Part shown: positions 47,070 through 56,914 of the stretch, piece after piece | Numbering within the stretch: position 1 is the first letter of the stretch | How the letters are laid out: every line of letters begins with the position of its first letter | Assembly (NCBI RefSeq): GCF_009650135.1 | Contig: NZ_CP045871.1 | Coordinates: 2,094,001-2,158,000, forward strand | Source: Litorivicinus lipolyticus | Lineage (GTDB): Bacteria > Pseudomonadota > Gammaproteobacteria > Pseudomonadales > Litorivicinaceae | Direction of reading: 5' to 3' | Length of the DNA: 64,000 nucleotides | Notes under the pieces: model-generated | Told to the model about the DNA's origin: nothing | Database searches by the model: none | What the model saw: the letters and a program-made list of their open reading frames with translations, nothing else | Program-made: the position numbers and the translations under genes

Positions 47070-47498
47070 ATGACACGCTTACTGATCCTCGCCACTGCAC
47101 TCTCAGCCACCCTTGCCAGCGCCGTCGCGCGCGCCGAGCTGTTCGCCCAGGACGAGTTTTTAGCGCCCGGGCAGGCCTACCAATTGTCGGCCCAGCAAGG
47201 CGAGCAGAGCTGGTCGTTGGCCATCCGCATTTTGCCCGACTATTACCTTTATGTTGACAAGCTGGTTGCCTTCAGCGCCGCCGACGGCATTGAAACCGCT
47301 CTGGCGCTGGAGACGGGGAACTACCGAGACTACCCGGACCCGCTGTTTGGCAGCGTCAAAATCTATCAGGGCGACCTGAGCCTGGCACTGCGGGACAACC
47401 CACTGCCGGGGGAGCTTTGGGTCAAGGTACAAGGCTGCTCAATGCGCGGGCTTTGCTACCCGCCGGAACAGCGCCTGTTATCGATCATTCCCGACTAG
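47070..47498 (+). CDS. Stand-alone DsbD N-terminal (alpha) domain protein
   Basis: 142 residues with a signal peptide (MTRLLILATALSATLASAVARA) and a single immunoglobulin-like DsbD-alpha domain. The redox pair is in VQGCSMRGLCYPPE, the C-x5-C spacing of E. coli nDsbD. Full DsbD has about 570-600 residues with an eight-helix channel and a thioredoxin-like gamma domain; both are absent here, and a stop follows the alpha domain. Synteny (before aroQ-accB-accC) marks it as the dsbD locus. It may receive electrons from a separate CcdA-like protein. No strong Shine-Dalgarno is visible before the ATG at 47070. Confidence 0.85.
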   Translation: MTRLLILATALSATLASAVARAELFAQDEFLAPGQAYQLSAQQGEQSWSLAIRILPDYYLYVDKLVAFSAADGIETALALETGNYRDYPDPLFGSVKIYQGDLSLALRDNPLPGELWVKVQGCSMRGLCYPPEQRLLSIIPD

Positions 47499-47568
47499 TT
47501 CCGTCATTTTCTTTGTTTTTTCGCGTTTTTTCTCGCACACTTGCGTCTGAATCCTACGGAACACTGAC

Positions 47569-48012
47569 ATGGCGCGGTTACTGCTAATTAACGGACCTAA
47601 CTTGAACCTGCTCGGAACACGCGAGCCCGGGGTCTACGGGCACCGCACCTTGGCCAACATCGAAACCGACTTGTGCGCCCAGGCCAGCGCCATGGGCCAC
47701 GACCTGGCGTGCTATCAAAGCAACCATGAAGGTGATCTGGTCGATCGTATTCAACAGGCTCGGGACGAAGGTGTCGCATTCATCTTGATAAACCCGGGCG
47801 CGTACACCCACACGTCGGTCGCCATTCGCGATGCCTTTGCCGGCGTCGCCATTCCGTTCGTCGAAATTCATTTATCCAACATTCATTCACGTGAGGCGTT
47901 TCGCCACCACAGCTACCTGAGCGACATCGCCGCCGGCGTCATCGTCGGCTTGGGCGAGCTTGGGTATCAACTCGGCCTGACCGCCGCTCACGCAAAGCTA
48001 GGGAGTCACTGA
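47569..48012 (+). CDS. aroQ: 3-dehydroquinate dehydratase, type II
   Basis: 147 residues. The family start [21 protein letters not shown] (first half) contains the active-site Tyr, and [16 protein letters not shown] and [19 protein letters not shown] carry the catalytic His and substrate-binding residues. It is the third step of the shikimate pathway, forming a dodecamer in the family. The 70-bp leader is T-rich. accB starts 4 bp after its stop. Confidence 0.96.
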   Translation: MARLLLINGPNLNLLGTREPGVYGHRTLANIETDLCAQASAMGHDLACYQSNHEGDLVDRIQQARDEGVAFILINPGAYTHTSVAIRDAFAGVAIPFVEIHLSNIHSREAFRHHSYLSDIAAGVIVGLGELGYQLGLTAAHAKLGSH

Positions 48013-48016
48013 ACAC

Positions 48017-48448
48017 ATGGACATTCGCAAGATCAAAAAACTGATCGAGTTGCTGCACGACTCGGACGTTCACGAAATCGAAATCAAAGAAGGCGAAGAA
48101 GCCGTGCGCATCACCCGTGGCGGCGGCGCCCCGGTCGCACTCGCGAGCGTACCGATGGCCGCCCCGGCGGCAATTGCAGCGCCGGTTGCCGCCCCCGTTG
48201 CCGAAGTCATCAGCGGCCACCAAGTTCTGAGTCCGATGGTCGGCACCTTCTATTCATCGCCGAACCCCGAGTCGCCGGCTTTTGCCGCGCTCGGAACCTC
48301 GGTCAAAGTGGGCGATCCGCTGTGCATCATCGAAGCCATGAAAATGATGAACCAGATCACCGCCGATAGCGCCGGCGTCGTCAAAGCCGTGCTGGCCGCC
48401 GACGGCGACCCGGTTGAATTCGATCAACCTTTGTTTGTGATCGAATAA
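48017..48448 (+). CDS. accB: Biotin carboxyl carrier protein of acetyl-CoA carboxylase
   Basis: 143 residues. An N-terminal dimer region (1-35), an Ala/Pro linker (about 38-65) and a biotinyl domain with the biotin-accepting Lys109 in EAMKMM. The thumb loop [12 protein letters not shown] is present. It carries CO2 to acetyl-CoA in fatty acid synthesis. The stop overlaps the accC ATG (TAATG). Confidence 0.97.
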   Translation: MDIRKIKKLIELLHDSDVHEIEIKEGEEAVRITRGGGAPVALASVPMAAPAAIAAPVAAPVAEVISGHQVLSPMVGTFYSSPNPESPAFAALGTSVKVGDPLCIIEAMKMMNQITADSAGVVKAVLAADGDPVEFDQPLFVIE

Positions 48449-49785
48449 TGAAGAAGGTCCTGATTGCTAACCGCGGGGAAATTGCCCTGCGCGTTCTGCG
48501 CGCTTGTCGCAGCATGGGCATCAAGGTGGTCGCCGCGCACTCCAGCGCCGACCGCGACCTGATGCACGTTCGCCTGGCCGATGAATCGGTGTGTATCGGC
48601 CCCGCGCCGGGTGCCAAAAGCTACCTCAACGTACCCGCCCTTATTGCAGCCGCTGAAATCACCCAGGCCGACGCCATTCACCCCGGCTACGGATTTTTAT
48701 CGGAAAACGCGGATTTCGCTGAGCGCTGCGAACAGTCCGGGTTCACCTTTATCGGCCCGCGCGCGGAAACCATCCGCGTCATGGGCGACAAGGTCAGCGC
48801 GATCGCAGCCATGAAAAAAGCCGGCGTACCGACCGTGCCGGGTTCTGATGGCCCGCTGCCGACCGACCCTGCCGCGGTCAAGGCGATCGCCCAGCGTGTT
48901 GGCTATCCTGTGATTATCAAAGCCTCATCCGGCGGCGGCGGTCGCGGCATGCGCGTGGTCAACGAAGAGGCCGAGCTGATCAACAGCATCGCCTTGACCC
49001 AAGCCGAAGCCAAAGCGGCGTTTGGTGACGAAACCGTGTACCTGGAAAAATTCCTGTTGCGCCCGCGTCACGTCGAAATCCAGGTACTGGCCGACGAGCA
49101 CGGCAACGCGGTGCACCTGTACGACCGCGACTGCTCACTGCAGCGCCGTCACCAAAAAGTGATTGAAGAAGCACCGGCCCCGGGCATCGACCCGGTCGCC
49201 CAAGCCCAGGTCTTTAAGGCCTGTACCGACGCCTGCAAAGCGATCGGCTACCGCGGCGCCGGAACCTTCGAGTTTTTGTACGAAGACGGTGGTTTTTACT
49301 TCATCGAGATGAACACCCGCGTTCAGGTTGAGCATCCGGTCACCGAATTGGTGACTGGTGTCGATATCGTCGCCGAACAACTGCGCATTGCCGCTGGGCT
49401 GCCGTTGTCCTTTAGCCAGGACGACGTCAAGTTGCGCGGACACGCGTTTGAATGCCGCATCAATGCCGAAGACCCGGTCACTTTCATGCCGTCACCCGGG
49501 CTGGTCAAAACCTGGCACGCCCCCGGTGGACCAGGTGTTCGGATTGATTCGCACCTGTACAGCGGCTACCGCGTACCGCCGCACTACGATTCATTGATCG
49601 CTAAAATCCTAACCCACGCGGACACCCGCGAAGGGGCCTTGGATCGGATGCAGATTGCACTCTCGGAAATGATCGTCGACGGCGTCAAAACCAACGGACC
49701 GCTGCACCAAATGCTGTGTGCGGACGAGGGTTTCCGCGCCGGCTGCGTGTCGATTCACTACCTCGAAAAGAAACTCGCTGAATGA
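48448..49785 (+). CDS. accC: Biotin carboxylase
   Basis: 445 residues (E. coli 449). ATP-grasp enzyme with glycine-rich loop [30 protein letters not shown], the catalytic region [16 protein letters not shown] and the C-terminal RINAEDP. It carboxylates biotin on AccB with bicarbonate. Its stop overlaps prmA as ATGA. Confidence 0.97.
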   Translation: MKKVLIANRGEIALRVLRACRSMGIKVVAAHSSADRDLMHVRLADESVCIGPAPGAKSYLNVPALIAAAEITQADAIHPGYGFLSENADFAERCEQSGFTFIGPRAETIRVMGDKVSAIAAMKKAGVPTVPGSDGPLPTDPAAVKAIAQRVGYPVIIKASSGGGGRGMRVVNEEAELINSIALTQAEAKAAFGDETVYLEKFLLRPRHVEIQVLADEHGNAVHLYDRDCSLQRRHQKVIEEAPAPGIDPVAQAQVFKACTDACKAIGYRGAGTFEFLYEDGGFYFIEMNTRVQVEHPVTELVTGVDIVAEQLRIAAGLPLSFSQDDVKLRGHAFECRINAEDPVTFMPSPGLVKTWHAPGGPGVRIDSHLYSGYRVPPHYDSLIAKILTHADTREGALDRMQIALSEMIVDGVKTNGPLHQMLCADEGFRAGCVSIHYLEKKLAE

Positions 49786-50672
49786 GCGATTGGCGCGTGC
49801 TTCGGGTCGCCGTGCCGGCGGCCCAAGCTGAGGTCATCGAGCAAGTCATGGAAGACAATGGCGCCCTCGCGGTGACCATGACAGATGCCGAGGACCACCC
49901 ACTATTTGAACCGCCACCGGGTGCACGTCCGCTCTGGCCTCGGGTTCAAATCGAGGCCATTTTCGGCCAAGACGAAGACGACGACCTGACCCGGGCGGCG
50001 TGCCAAAACGCACTCGCCGGTCACCTCGGCGATGCCGCCCCGACCCTGGTTTCGCAAAACCTCGCTGACCAGGACTGGACGCGGCTGTGGATGGACGCGT
50101 TTAAACCCATGCGCTTTGGTCAGCGTCTGTGGATTGTGCCGAGCTGGCATGAATGCCCGGCCCCGAACGACGTCAACTTGCGGCTTGACCCGGGCTTGGC
50201 GTTCGGCACTGGCACCCACCCGACCACCGCCTTGTGCCTGGCGTGGCTGGACGGCCAAACCGAGTGGCCGGGACGGGTGTTGGACTTCGGCTGCGGCAGC
50301 GGCGTACTCGCACTGGCGGCCCTGGCCCTGGGCAGTCAGTTCGCCGACGGCACCGACATCGATCCACAGGCACTGACCGCGACCCTGGATAATGCCGAGC
50401 GCAATGGGCTGTCTGAACGCATCGCCGTGCACATGGCCGAGGGTTTCAGCGCCGCCCCCTACGACTTGGTAATGGCCAACATTTTGTCTGGCCCGTTGGT
50501 TGAATTGGCCGACACCCTGTTGTCGCACCTTAACGTCGGTGGCCAATTGGTGCTGTCGGGGTTATTGGAAGACCAAGCGAAAACTGTGATGGCGGCCTAC
50601 CGGTGCGTCACCTTCGACGCCCCCGCCGTGATCGACGGCTGGTGCAGACTTTCGGGTAGGCGCACACACTAA
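49782..50672 (+). CDS. prmA: Ribosomal protein L11 methyltransferase
   Basis: 296 residues. SAM-binding motif [16 protein letters not shown], preceded by [19 protein letters not shown], the PrmA signature, and post-I motif [11 protein letters not shown]. The N-terminal substrate-binding domain is present. It trimethylates uL11. It starts inside the accC stop and is followed by a 52-bp gap before the DUF3426 gene. Confidence 0.95.
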   Translation: MSDWRVLRVAVPAAQAEVIEQVMEDNGALAVTMTDAEDHPLFEPPPGARPLWPRVQIEAIFGQDEDDDLTRAACQNALAGHLGDAAPTLVSQNLADQDWTRLWMDAFKPMRFGQRLWIVPSWHECPAPNDVNLRLDPGLAFGTGTHPTTALCLAWLDGQTEWPGRVLDFGCGSGVLALAALALGSQFADGTDIDPQALTATLDNAERNGLSERIAVHMAEGFSAAPYDLVMANILSGPLVELADTLLSHLNVGGQLVLSGLLEDQAKTVMAAYRCVTFDAPAVIDGWCRLSGRRTH

Positions 50673-50724
50673 ACCTGTCTATCGGTCCACGGTCTGCGCC
50701 CGCGTTACGCGCTAGCCTACGGCC

Positions 50725-51249
50725 ATGATTGATAACACAGCACAACCCACTGAAAAACCCGATGCCGGTGCCCACCGCGCGACTCCCTTATTCGGCTGGC
50801 TTAGCCTTTCGTGGTTGCTGCTGTGTGTGCTGGTCGGTTCCGCGATGTATGCGTTCTTGGCCGCCTCCGGCCAAGGCTGGACGCATCCGATACTGTCCGA
50901 TGCGCAAACTCGGGCTTGCCAGCTGATGTCCTGCGCCCCGCTCCCAACGCCACGCTCCGAACAATGGCAGGCCCTTACGCTGGCCCAGCACGGCCCGCAA
51001 CTGCAAGGCCAGTTAACCGCCCTGAACGCCAACGCCGCCCAGGCACCGCGACTGCGTCTGGAACTTCAAGACCCGGCCGGCATCATGCGGGTGCGCGAAT
51101 TAACCCCCGCTGATTACCGCGTGCAACGTCAGGGCGATGCGCTGCTGGTGAACATCGATTTGGCCTCCGACATGACCTACAAAACCCTGAGCTGGCAGAC
51201 CATTCCCGACCCCGCACCGGAAAAATTGGAGCTCGCGAAACATCCCTAG
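50725..51249 (+). CDS. DUF3426-type protein lacking the zinc ribbon
   Basis: 174 residues with one TM helix near 27-46, followed by a periplasmic beta-rich domain with ACQLMSCAPLP and LTPADYRVQ, features of the DUF3426 domain. In Pseudomonas and relatives this gene sits between prmA and dusB and has an N-terminal zinc-ribbon (CxxC pairs); here the short N-terminus has no cysteines. The function is unknown. The ATG at 50725 lacks a clear Shine-Dalgarno. Confidence 0.72.
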   Translation: MIDNTAQPTEKPDAGAHRATPLFGWLSLSWLLLCVLVGSAMYAFLAASGQGWTHPILSDAQTRACQLMSCAPLPTPRSEQWQALTLAQHGPQLQGQLTALNANAAQAPRLRLELQDPAGIMRVRELTPADYRVQRQGDALLVNIDLASDMTYKTLSWQTIPDPAPEKLELAKHP

Positions 51250-51286
51250 TTGGCGTAAACTTCCGCCTCGAATTTGAGGCAATCGC

Positions 51287-52249
51287 ATGCGGATCGGCGA
51301 CTTCAAACTGGATGGGCAGGTTTTGCTAGCGCCGATGGCCGGGGTTAGTGATCGACCGTGCCGCCAAATCAGCGTCCGCTATGGGGCCGCGCTCGCGACC
51401 ACCGAAATGCTTATCAGTGACACTCGACACTGGCACTCAACCAAAAGCCAAACCCGACTGAACTTCGCTGACAACCCAGGTCTGGTGTCCGTGCAAATTG
51501 CCGGCAACGACCCCGCGCAGATGGCGCATGCGGCCCGCGAATTGGTCGGACGCGGTGCCGACCTGGTCGATATTAATTTTGGTTGTCCTGCCAAAAAAGT
51601 CTGTGGCGCCGCCGCAGGCTCCGCGCTGCTGCGCGACTTGCCGCGCATCCAAGCGATTTTAGACGCCGTAATCAGCGCCGTTGCCGTGCCCGTCACGGTC
51701 AAGACCCGAACAGGCTGGGACGACGACACCCGCACTGCCATAGACTTTGCGCGATTGGCTGACGCCGCCGGCGTCCAAGCCATGACCTTGCATGGGCGCA
51801 CTCGCCAACAGCACTTCAATGGGAGCGCCGAACACGACACCTTGAAGCGTGTGCGTGACGCCACCGATATGACCCTGATTGCCAACGGCGATATCTCCAG
51901 CCCAAATGACGCCTGCCAGATCATCAAAGCCACCGGCGCCGATGGCGTCATGATTGGGCGCGCCGCCCAGGGTAACCCCTGGCTGGTTCAGGCCTGCGAC
52001 GCGGCATTACGCGGCCAACCGGCACCGAGCACGCCCGACGCCCGCGAGCAGCACGCAGTCATCCGCGAACACCTGGACGCCCTGCATACCTTTTACGGTG
52101 AATTTCAGGGCGTCCGATTTGCCCGAAAACACCTGCGCTGGTATTGGCAGACCCTGTCACTGCCGGCCGCCGAGGTGCAGCACTTCAATGCCCTGCAGTC
52201 GGCACAGCAACAGCTCGACTGGCTCGATAGCTGGGGCTGCGCCGCATGA
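51287..52249 (+). CDS. dusB: tRNA-dihydrouridine synthase B
   Basis: 320 residues, FMN-dependent TIM barrel. LAPMAGVSDRPCRQI at the start, the catalytic Cys segment DINFGCPAKKVCGAAAGSALL, ADGVMIGRAAQGNPWL at the phosphate site and a C-terminal helical domain. It reduces uridines in the tRNA D-loop. It is coupled to fis by an ATGA overlap, the standard dusB-fis operon. Confidence 0.96.
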   Translation: MRIGDFKLDGQVLLAPMAGVSDRPCRQISVRYGAALATTEMLISDTRHWHSTKSQTRLNFADNPGLVSVQIAGNDPAQMAHAARELVGRGADLVDINFGCPAKKVCGAAAGSALLRDLPRIQAILDAVISAVAVPVTVKTRTGWDDDTRTAIDFARLADAAGVQAMTLHGRTRQQHFNGSAEHDTLKRVRDATDMTLIANGDISSPNDACQIIKATGADGVMIGRAAQGNPWLVQACDAALRGQPAPSTPDAREQHAVIREHLDALHTFYGEFQGVRFARKHLRWYWQTLSLPAAEVQHFNALQSAQQQLDWLDSWGCAA

Positions 52250-52482
52250 GCAGTCCGCTGAGCTTTCGGCAAGCGGTAACGCTGGCACTAACTGACTACT
52301 TTCGCTCGCTCGAGGGCGAACCGCCACACCAACTGCATGCGCTGGTGACCAATGAAGTCGAAGCGCCACTGTTGGAAATGACTCTAGAATTAGCCGGTGG
52401 CAACCAAACGGTTGCGGCCAAAATGTTAGGGCTGTCTCGCAACACCCTGCGTAAAAAAATGGCCGCCCACGGCCTGCTCTAA
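52246..52482 (+). CDS. fis: DNA-binding protein Fis
   Basis: 78 residues, shorter than the 98 of E. coli at the N-terminus. The helix-turn-helix is [20 protein letters not shown] with [12 protein letters not shown] at the end. It is a nucleoid protein that activates stable-RNA promoters and bends DNA. It is translated from within the dusB stop. purH begins 11 bp later with AAGGAAG as ribosome site, so nucleoid and purine genes may share a transcript. Confidence 0.95.
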   Translation: MSSPLSFRQAVTLALTDYFRSLEGEPPHQLHALVTNEVEAPLLEMTLELAGGNQTVAAKMLGLSRNTLRKKMAAHGLL

Positions 52483-52493
52483 AAGGAAGAACG

Positions 52494-54044
52494 ATGACCG
52501 GAATGATCACACCGAAACGCGCGCTGTTAAGTGTCTCTGACAAAACAGGCCTGGTTGAGCTGGCCCAAGGGCTGGTCGCACGCGGTGTTGAGTTGCTCTC
52601 GACCGGCGGCAGTGCCGCGGCGCTGGAGGCAGCGGGGCTGCCCGTCACCCGCGTCAGCGAGGTCACTGGGTTTCCGGAAATCATGGGCGGCCGGGTCAAA
52701 ACCCTGCACCCGAAAATACACGGCGGCTTGCTCGGTCGGCGCGACATCGACGCCGATGTCATGGCCGAACACGGTATCGGTGCGATCGATCTGGTGGTGG
52801 TCAACCTGTATCCATTCCAGGCGACCTTAGCGCGCGGTGCCGACTACGCCGAGGCGGTTGAGCAAATCGACATTGGCGGCCCGGCCATGGTCCGTGCTAG
52901 CGCTAAAAACCATGCCTGGGTGGGCATTGTGACCTCGCCTGACGACTACACCGATGTCCTCGCGGCGGTCAGCACCGGCGGCATGGACTACCCATTGCGC
53001 CAGCGTCTTGCGGCCAAAGCATTTGCCCACACGGCCCAATACGACGGCGCCATCGCCCAGTGGATGGCCGAGCAAACGCAGCCCGCCGATGCCTCATTCC
53101 CCAGCGCGTTGACGGTTAACCTAAGTCAGGGTGAGGGCCTGCGATACGGTGAGAACTCGCACCAAAGCGCGGCCTTCTACCGTGACGGCACCCCCGGCGC
53201 ACACGTCGGTAGCGCCAGCCAGCTGCAAGGCAAAGCCCTTAGCTACAACAACATCGCCGATACCGATGCGGCGCTGGAATGCGTGCGCGAGTTCAGCGCG
53301 CCCGCCTGTGTCATCGTCAAACACGCCAACCCCTGCGGTGTCGCCGTCGCCGGCAGCATCCTTGATGCTTATGAAGGCGCCTACAAAACGGATCCGACCA
53401 GTGCATTTGGCGGCATCATTGCGTTCAACCGCGCACTCGACGTCGCCACCGCCCGCGCCATCATTGAGCGCCAGTTTGTCGAGGTCATTATCGCCCCCGG
53501 AATCGATGACGATGCGCTGGCCGTGTGTGCCGCCAAAGCCAACGTGCGGGTGCTCAGTACCGGCGATTTGACGACCCCTACCCAAGGCCTCGAGTACAAA
53601 CGCGTCAACGGCGGCATGCTGGTCCAATCGCGCGATGATCAAAGCACCAGCGAATGGCGTGTGGTGACCGATGTCCAGCCCAGCGCCGAGCAAAACCGGG
53701 ACCTGCAATTCGCCTGGACGGTGGCCAAATACGTCAAGTCCAACGCCATTGTCTACACCAAGAACGAATGCACCGTCGGTGTCGGTGCCGGTCAAATGAG
53801 CCGCGTCTACAGCGCCAAAATCGCCGGCATCAAGGCCGCTGATGAAGGCATTACCGTGCCCGGCAGTGTGATGGCCTCGGACGCGTTTTTTCCGTTCCGC
53901 GACGGCATTGACGCCGCCGCTGCCGCCGGCATTGCCGCGGTCGTGCAACCTGGCGGCTCGATGCGTGACGACGAAGTCATCGCCGCTGCCAACGAACACG
54001 GACTGGCCATGGTATTCACCGGCATGCGCCATTTCCGCCACTGA
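52494..54044 (+). CDS. purH: Bifunctional AICAR transformylase/IMP cyclohydrolase
   Basis: 516 residues. The N-terminal IMP cyclohydrolase domain (about 1-190) has [26 protein letters not shown] and [20 protein letters not shown]. The transformylase domain holds [10 protein letters not shown] and [13 protein letters not shown]. It catalyses the last two steps of IMP synthesis. The stop is 16 bp before purD, and both have AAGGA-type ribosome sites. Confidence 0.97.
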   Translation: MTGMITPKRALLSVSDKTGLVELAQGLVARGVELLSTGGSAAALEAAGLPVTRVSEVTGFPEIMGGRVKTLHPKIHGGLLGRRDIDADVMAEHGIGAIDLVVVNLYPFQATLARGADYAEAVEQIDIGGPAMVRASAKNHAWVGIVTSPDDYTDVLAAVSTGGMDYPLRQRLAAKAFAHTAQYDGAIAQWMAEQTQPADASFPSALTVNLSQGEGLRYGENSHQSAAFYRDGTPGAHVGSASQLQGKALSYNNIADTDAALECVREFSAPACVIVKHANPCGVAVAGSILDAYEGAYKTDPTSAFGGIIAFNRALDVATARAIIERQFVEVIIAPGIDDDALAVCAAKANVRVLSTGDLTTPTQGLEYKRVNGGMLVQSRDDQSTSEWRVVTDVQPSAEQNRDLQFAWTVAKYVKSNAIVYTKNECTVGVGAGQMSRVYSAKIAGIKAADEGITVPGSVMASDAFFPFRDGIDAAAAAGIAAVVQPGGSMRDDEVIAAANEHGLAMVFTGMRHFRH

Positions 54045-54060
54045 TTAAAAGGATCGAACG

Positions 54061-55335
54061 ATGAAAGTATTGGTTATTGGTGGCGGCGGTCGCGAACACG
54101 CCTTGGCGTGGAAACTAGCCCAGTCCCAGGACGTCAGCGAAGTCTTAATTGCACCGGGCAATGCCGGAACCGCCGGCGAACCGAAATGCCGCAACATCGC
54201 CGTTGCGGTTGACGACATTGCCGGGTTGGTCGCCGCCGCCCAGCAATCCGGTGTCGAACTCACCGTGGTTGGCCCCGAGGTCCCCTTGGTGCTGGGCGTT
54301 GTCGATGCCTTTGAGGCCGCAGGGCTGACCATCTTCGGCCCCAGTCAAGCGGCCGCCGAACTGGAGGGCTCCAAAGCCTTCACTAAGGATTTTTTAGCGC
54401 GCCACAACATCCCCAGCGGCCGCTATCAGAACTTTACCGAGATCGAGCCGGCCCTGGCGTTCTGCGAAACCATGGGCGCGCCGCTGGTTGTTAAGGCCGA
54501 CGGGTTAGCCGCCGGCAAAGGCGTCATCATCGCCGCCACCGTGGCCGAGGCCCAGGACGCCGTGCGCGATATGTTGGCCGGCAATGCCTTTGGCGAAGCA
54601 GGCCACCGCGTTGTTATCGAGGAATTCTTGGACGGCGAAGAAGCCAGCTTCATTTGCATGGTGGACGGGTTGGACGTGCTGCCCATGGCCACCAGCCAGG
54701 ACCACAAAGCCGCGCACGAAGGCGACAAGGGGCCAAACACCGGCGGCATGGGCGCATACTCGCCGGCTCCGTGCGTCGACGACGCCATGCACGATGCGAT
54801 CATGCAACAGGTCATCATGCCGACCGTTCAGGCCATGCTGGCCGAAGGTCGGCGTTACCGCGGGTTTCTGTATGCCGGTATTATGATCTGCGATGGCGTT
54901 CCTAAGGTCTTGGAATACAACTGCCGCTTTGGCGATCCCGAAACCCAGCCGATCATGATGCGCCTCCAGTCGGACTTGCTGCCGGTACTGTTGGCGGCCT
55001 GTGAAGGCCGACTGCCCAGCCAACACATCGATTGGGATCCGCGCGTTGCGCTGGGGGTCGTATTGGCGGCGCCCGGCTATCCGGGGAACTACCCCAAGGG
55101 CGCTACGATCAGTGACCGCGGCCAGGACAGCGATGATCAAAAGGTCTTCCATGCCGGCACCGCCGCCGGCGATGGCATCGTCACCAGTGGGGGTCGCGTG
55201 CTTTGTGCCACCGCACTCGCCGACACCGTCGCCGAGGCCCAAGCCGCCGCCAACCGGCGCGCTGGCGAAGTGGACTTTGACGGCCGCTGGTTCCGAACCG
55301 ACATTGGCCATCGCGCGATTTCGCGCGAGGCTTAA
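54061..55335 (+). CDS. purD: Phosphoribosylamine-glycine ligase
   Basis: 424 residues, ATP-grasp. Start [33 protein letters not shown] for ATP binding, [12 protein letters not shown], and [14 protein letters not shown] at the metal site. It is step two of purine synthesis using PRPP-derived phosphoribosylamine. The next gene, of unknown function, starts with GTG one base after its TAA. Confidence 0.97.
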   Translation: MKVLVIGGGGREHALAWKLAQSQDVSEVLIAPGNAGTAGEPKCRNIAVAVDDIAGLVAAAQQSGVELTVVGPEVPLVLGVVDAFEAAGLTIFGPSQAAAELEGSKAFTKDFLARHNIPSGRYQNFTEIEPALAFCETMGAPLVVKADGLAAGKGVIIAATVAEAQDAVRDMLAGNAFGEAGHRVVIEEFLDGEEASFICMVDGLDVLPMATSQDHKAAHEGDKGPNTGGMGAYSPAPCVDDAMHDAIMQQVIMPTVQAMLAEGRRYRGFLYAGIMICDGVPKVLEYNCRFGDPETQPIMMRLQSDLLPVLLAACEGRLPSQHIDWDPRVALGVVLAAPGYPGNYPKGATISDRGQDSDDQKVFHAGTAAGDGIVTSGGRVLCATALADTVAEAQAAANRRAGEVDFDGRWFRTDIGHRAISREA

Positions 55336-55336
55336 G

Positions 55337-55933
55337 GTGAAAGTGCTGCTCGGGCCCGGAATGCAGGCCTTAACCGTGCCGCTGACCGAGCTGGGCATCG
55401 AGTCGGCGGTGGCGCTGACACCGCAGGCCGCCTGGGGCTGGCACAACGCGGTCGATGACAGCCCTCGGCTGTGGGTCATTGGCGAGGCGCATTGGCTGAG
55501 CCAGTTCAGCGACGCGCCCTGGGCAGGGGTCTTTCACCTAATTGCCGTGATTAGCGATGGCATACCGCCTGCGTTGGACGGCCAGTGCATGGCCTTTACC
55601 GGCCCGATGCCACCCAATCGCCAGGCCGACTTCATTCGCGCCCTGCAATGGCCCCAAGCCAAAAGCCTAGACGGCACCTTGGTGTCGTCTACGCGGGGCC
55701 TAGTTAATTGGCTGGGACGCGGGGGGTTGCCGCCGCAATTGCGCCAGCACCAAGGCAGTGTCGCCGTGCCCGTAGTAACCCAGGCACCACCACGGTGGCC
55801 GGCGGCGCAATGGCTGCGCCCGGGTGATGCCGACGCCATCTTGCCAATGCCGCTATTGGTGCCCGATCAATGGCATGCCCAGCGCGCAACGCTGGATGCA
55901 CTGGCGCAACTGCGCGTACGTTTGAATGCGTAA
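55337..55933 (+). CDS. Hypothetical protein between purD and a Rieske protein
   Basis: 198 residues, family not recognised. The GTG at 55337 begins VKVLLGPGMQAL; longer upstream frames lie in purD and are not coding. The N-terminal half looks alpha/beta (VLLGPGM, LWVIGEAHWL, LIAVISDG) like a receiver or small Rossmann fold. Tryptophans are frequent (12), and no signal peptide or TM helix is seen. It overlaps the Rieske gene by 8 bp, so the two are probably co-translated. In Pseudomonas a hybrid sensor kinase follows purD, so this is a lineage-specific insertion. Confidence 0.72.
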   Translation: MKVLLGPGMQALTVPLTELGIESAVALTPQAAWGWHNAVDDSPRLWVIGEAHWLSQFSDAPWAGVFHLIAVISDGIPPALDGQCMAFTGPMPPNRQADFIRALQWPQAKSLDGTLVSSTRGLVNWLGRGGLPPQLRQHQGSVAVPVVTQAPPRWPAAQWLRPGDADAILPMPLLVPDQWHAQRATLDALAQLRVRLNA

Positions 55934-56243
55934 GCTGGCCGATTTAAGCGCTCTGCCCGGCGGCATTGCGCGCGGTTTTCGGGCCCGCGGCGGCACCGTA
56001 ATCTTGGTCCGCCATGGCAATGAGGTCAGTGCTTTTCGCGACGCATGCCCACACCTCGGCTTGGATTTAGCGTGGAACCCGGATGCCTACATGGACGTCG
56101 ACAACGAGTACATCCAGTGTGCAACGCACGGTGCGCTGTTTGAACCGACCACGGGGGAATGTGTATTTGGCCCCTGCATCGGCGATCGCCTCGGCGCCGT
56201 GGCGATCGAGATCAAAGACGACGCCGTCTGGATCGACGGTTAG
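55926..56243 (+). CDS. Small Rieske [2Fe-2S] protein
   Basis: 105 residues, one Rieske domain. Cluster ligands Cys41-x-His43 (CPHLG) and Cys65-x-x-His68 (CATHG) are present, followed by the proline-loop-like FGPCIGDRL. It resembles stand-alone ferredoxin subunits such as NirD- or dioxygenase-type proteins that pass electrons to an unknown partner. It has no TM anchor. It overlaps the preceding unknown gene and shares TTAG with the sfsA stop. Confidence 0.88.
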   Translation: MRKLADLSALPGGIARGFRARGGTVILVRHGNEVSAFRDACPHLGLDLAWNPDAYMDVDNEYIQCATHGALFEPTTGECVFGPCIGDRLGAVAIEIKDDAVWIDG

Positions 56244-56914
56244 TCCAAGCGCACCGGCGTGCCCAGGGTCACTCCTAGCTCGTCGATCTGAGTGAGCAAC
56301 TGATAAAACTCAACCCCTTCAGACTTTGCCAGCGCGACTTTTTGCGCGTAAATCGGATCAATATCAGCAGCCGCTTCAACCTGGCGAATGCCGTTATGCA
56401 TGACCACGTACATCAGCCCCGCACGCTCACCGGCAGCCACGCGGCCACGCAATGCATCCAAGTGTTTGTGTGCCCGCACGCTCTTGGCATCTGGAAACGC
56501 GCCCCGGCCGGCTTGATCCAGCGCCAAGGTCACGCCCTTGATTTCCAACCACCAGCATTGATCCGCACTGGCGCCGCGAAAATCCACCCGCGAGCGCCCG
56601 AGCGTTACCTCGGGTGACCATTCAAACCCATTAAATGCCGGCCATTGGCCGGCTTCCAGCCCAGCCTTAACCCAGGCATTTGCGCGCTGGGAGTCAATGC
56701 AGGCCCAGCCTGTGTCGGTCTTGACCGTGACCCAGCGGCCCTCGGTCTTGCCGCCTTCACGGGGCTCATAGCCGATGGACGATCCGGGCACCGCAAGCCC
56801 CGTCATCGCCCCGGTATTCGGGCAGTGCAGGGTACGGTTGGACTCAACGTCAGCCAGAAAACGCTTGTAGCGCCGCACCAACACATCCTCCTTCAGCGTC
56901 CATGGCAGCCTCAT
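56240..56914 (-). CDS. sfsA: SfsA family protein (sugar fermentation stimulation)
   Basis: 224 residues. An OB-like N-terminus (VLVRRYKRFLADVE, HCPNTGAMTGL) is followed by a PD-(D/E)xK nuclease-like core with SRVDF, WWLEIKGVTLA and FPDAKSVRAHKHLDALR. It may bind or cut nucleic acid; the name comes from an E. coli overexpression effect on maltose use. The start overlaps the aminotransferase stop by ATGA. Confidence 0.93.
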   Translation of the reverse strand: MRLPWTLKEDVLVRRYKRFLADVESNRTLHCPNTGAMTGLAVPGSSIGYEPREGGKTEGRWVTVKTDTGWACIDSQRANAWVKAGLEAGQWPAFNGFEWSPEVTLGRSRVDFRGASADQCWWLEIKGVTLALDQAGRGAFPDAKSVRAHKHLDALRGRVAAGERAGLMYVVMHNGIRQVEAAADIDPIYAQKVALAKSEGVEFYQLLTQIDELGVTLGTPVRLD

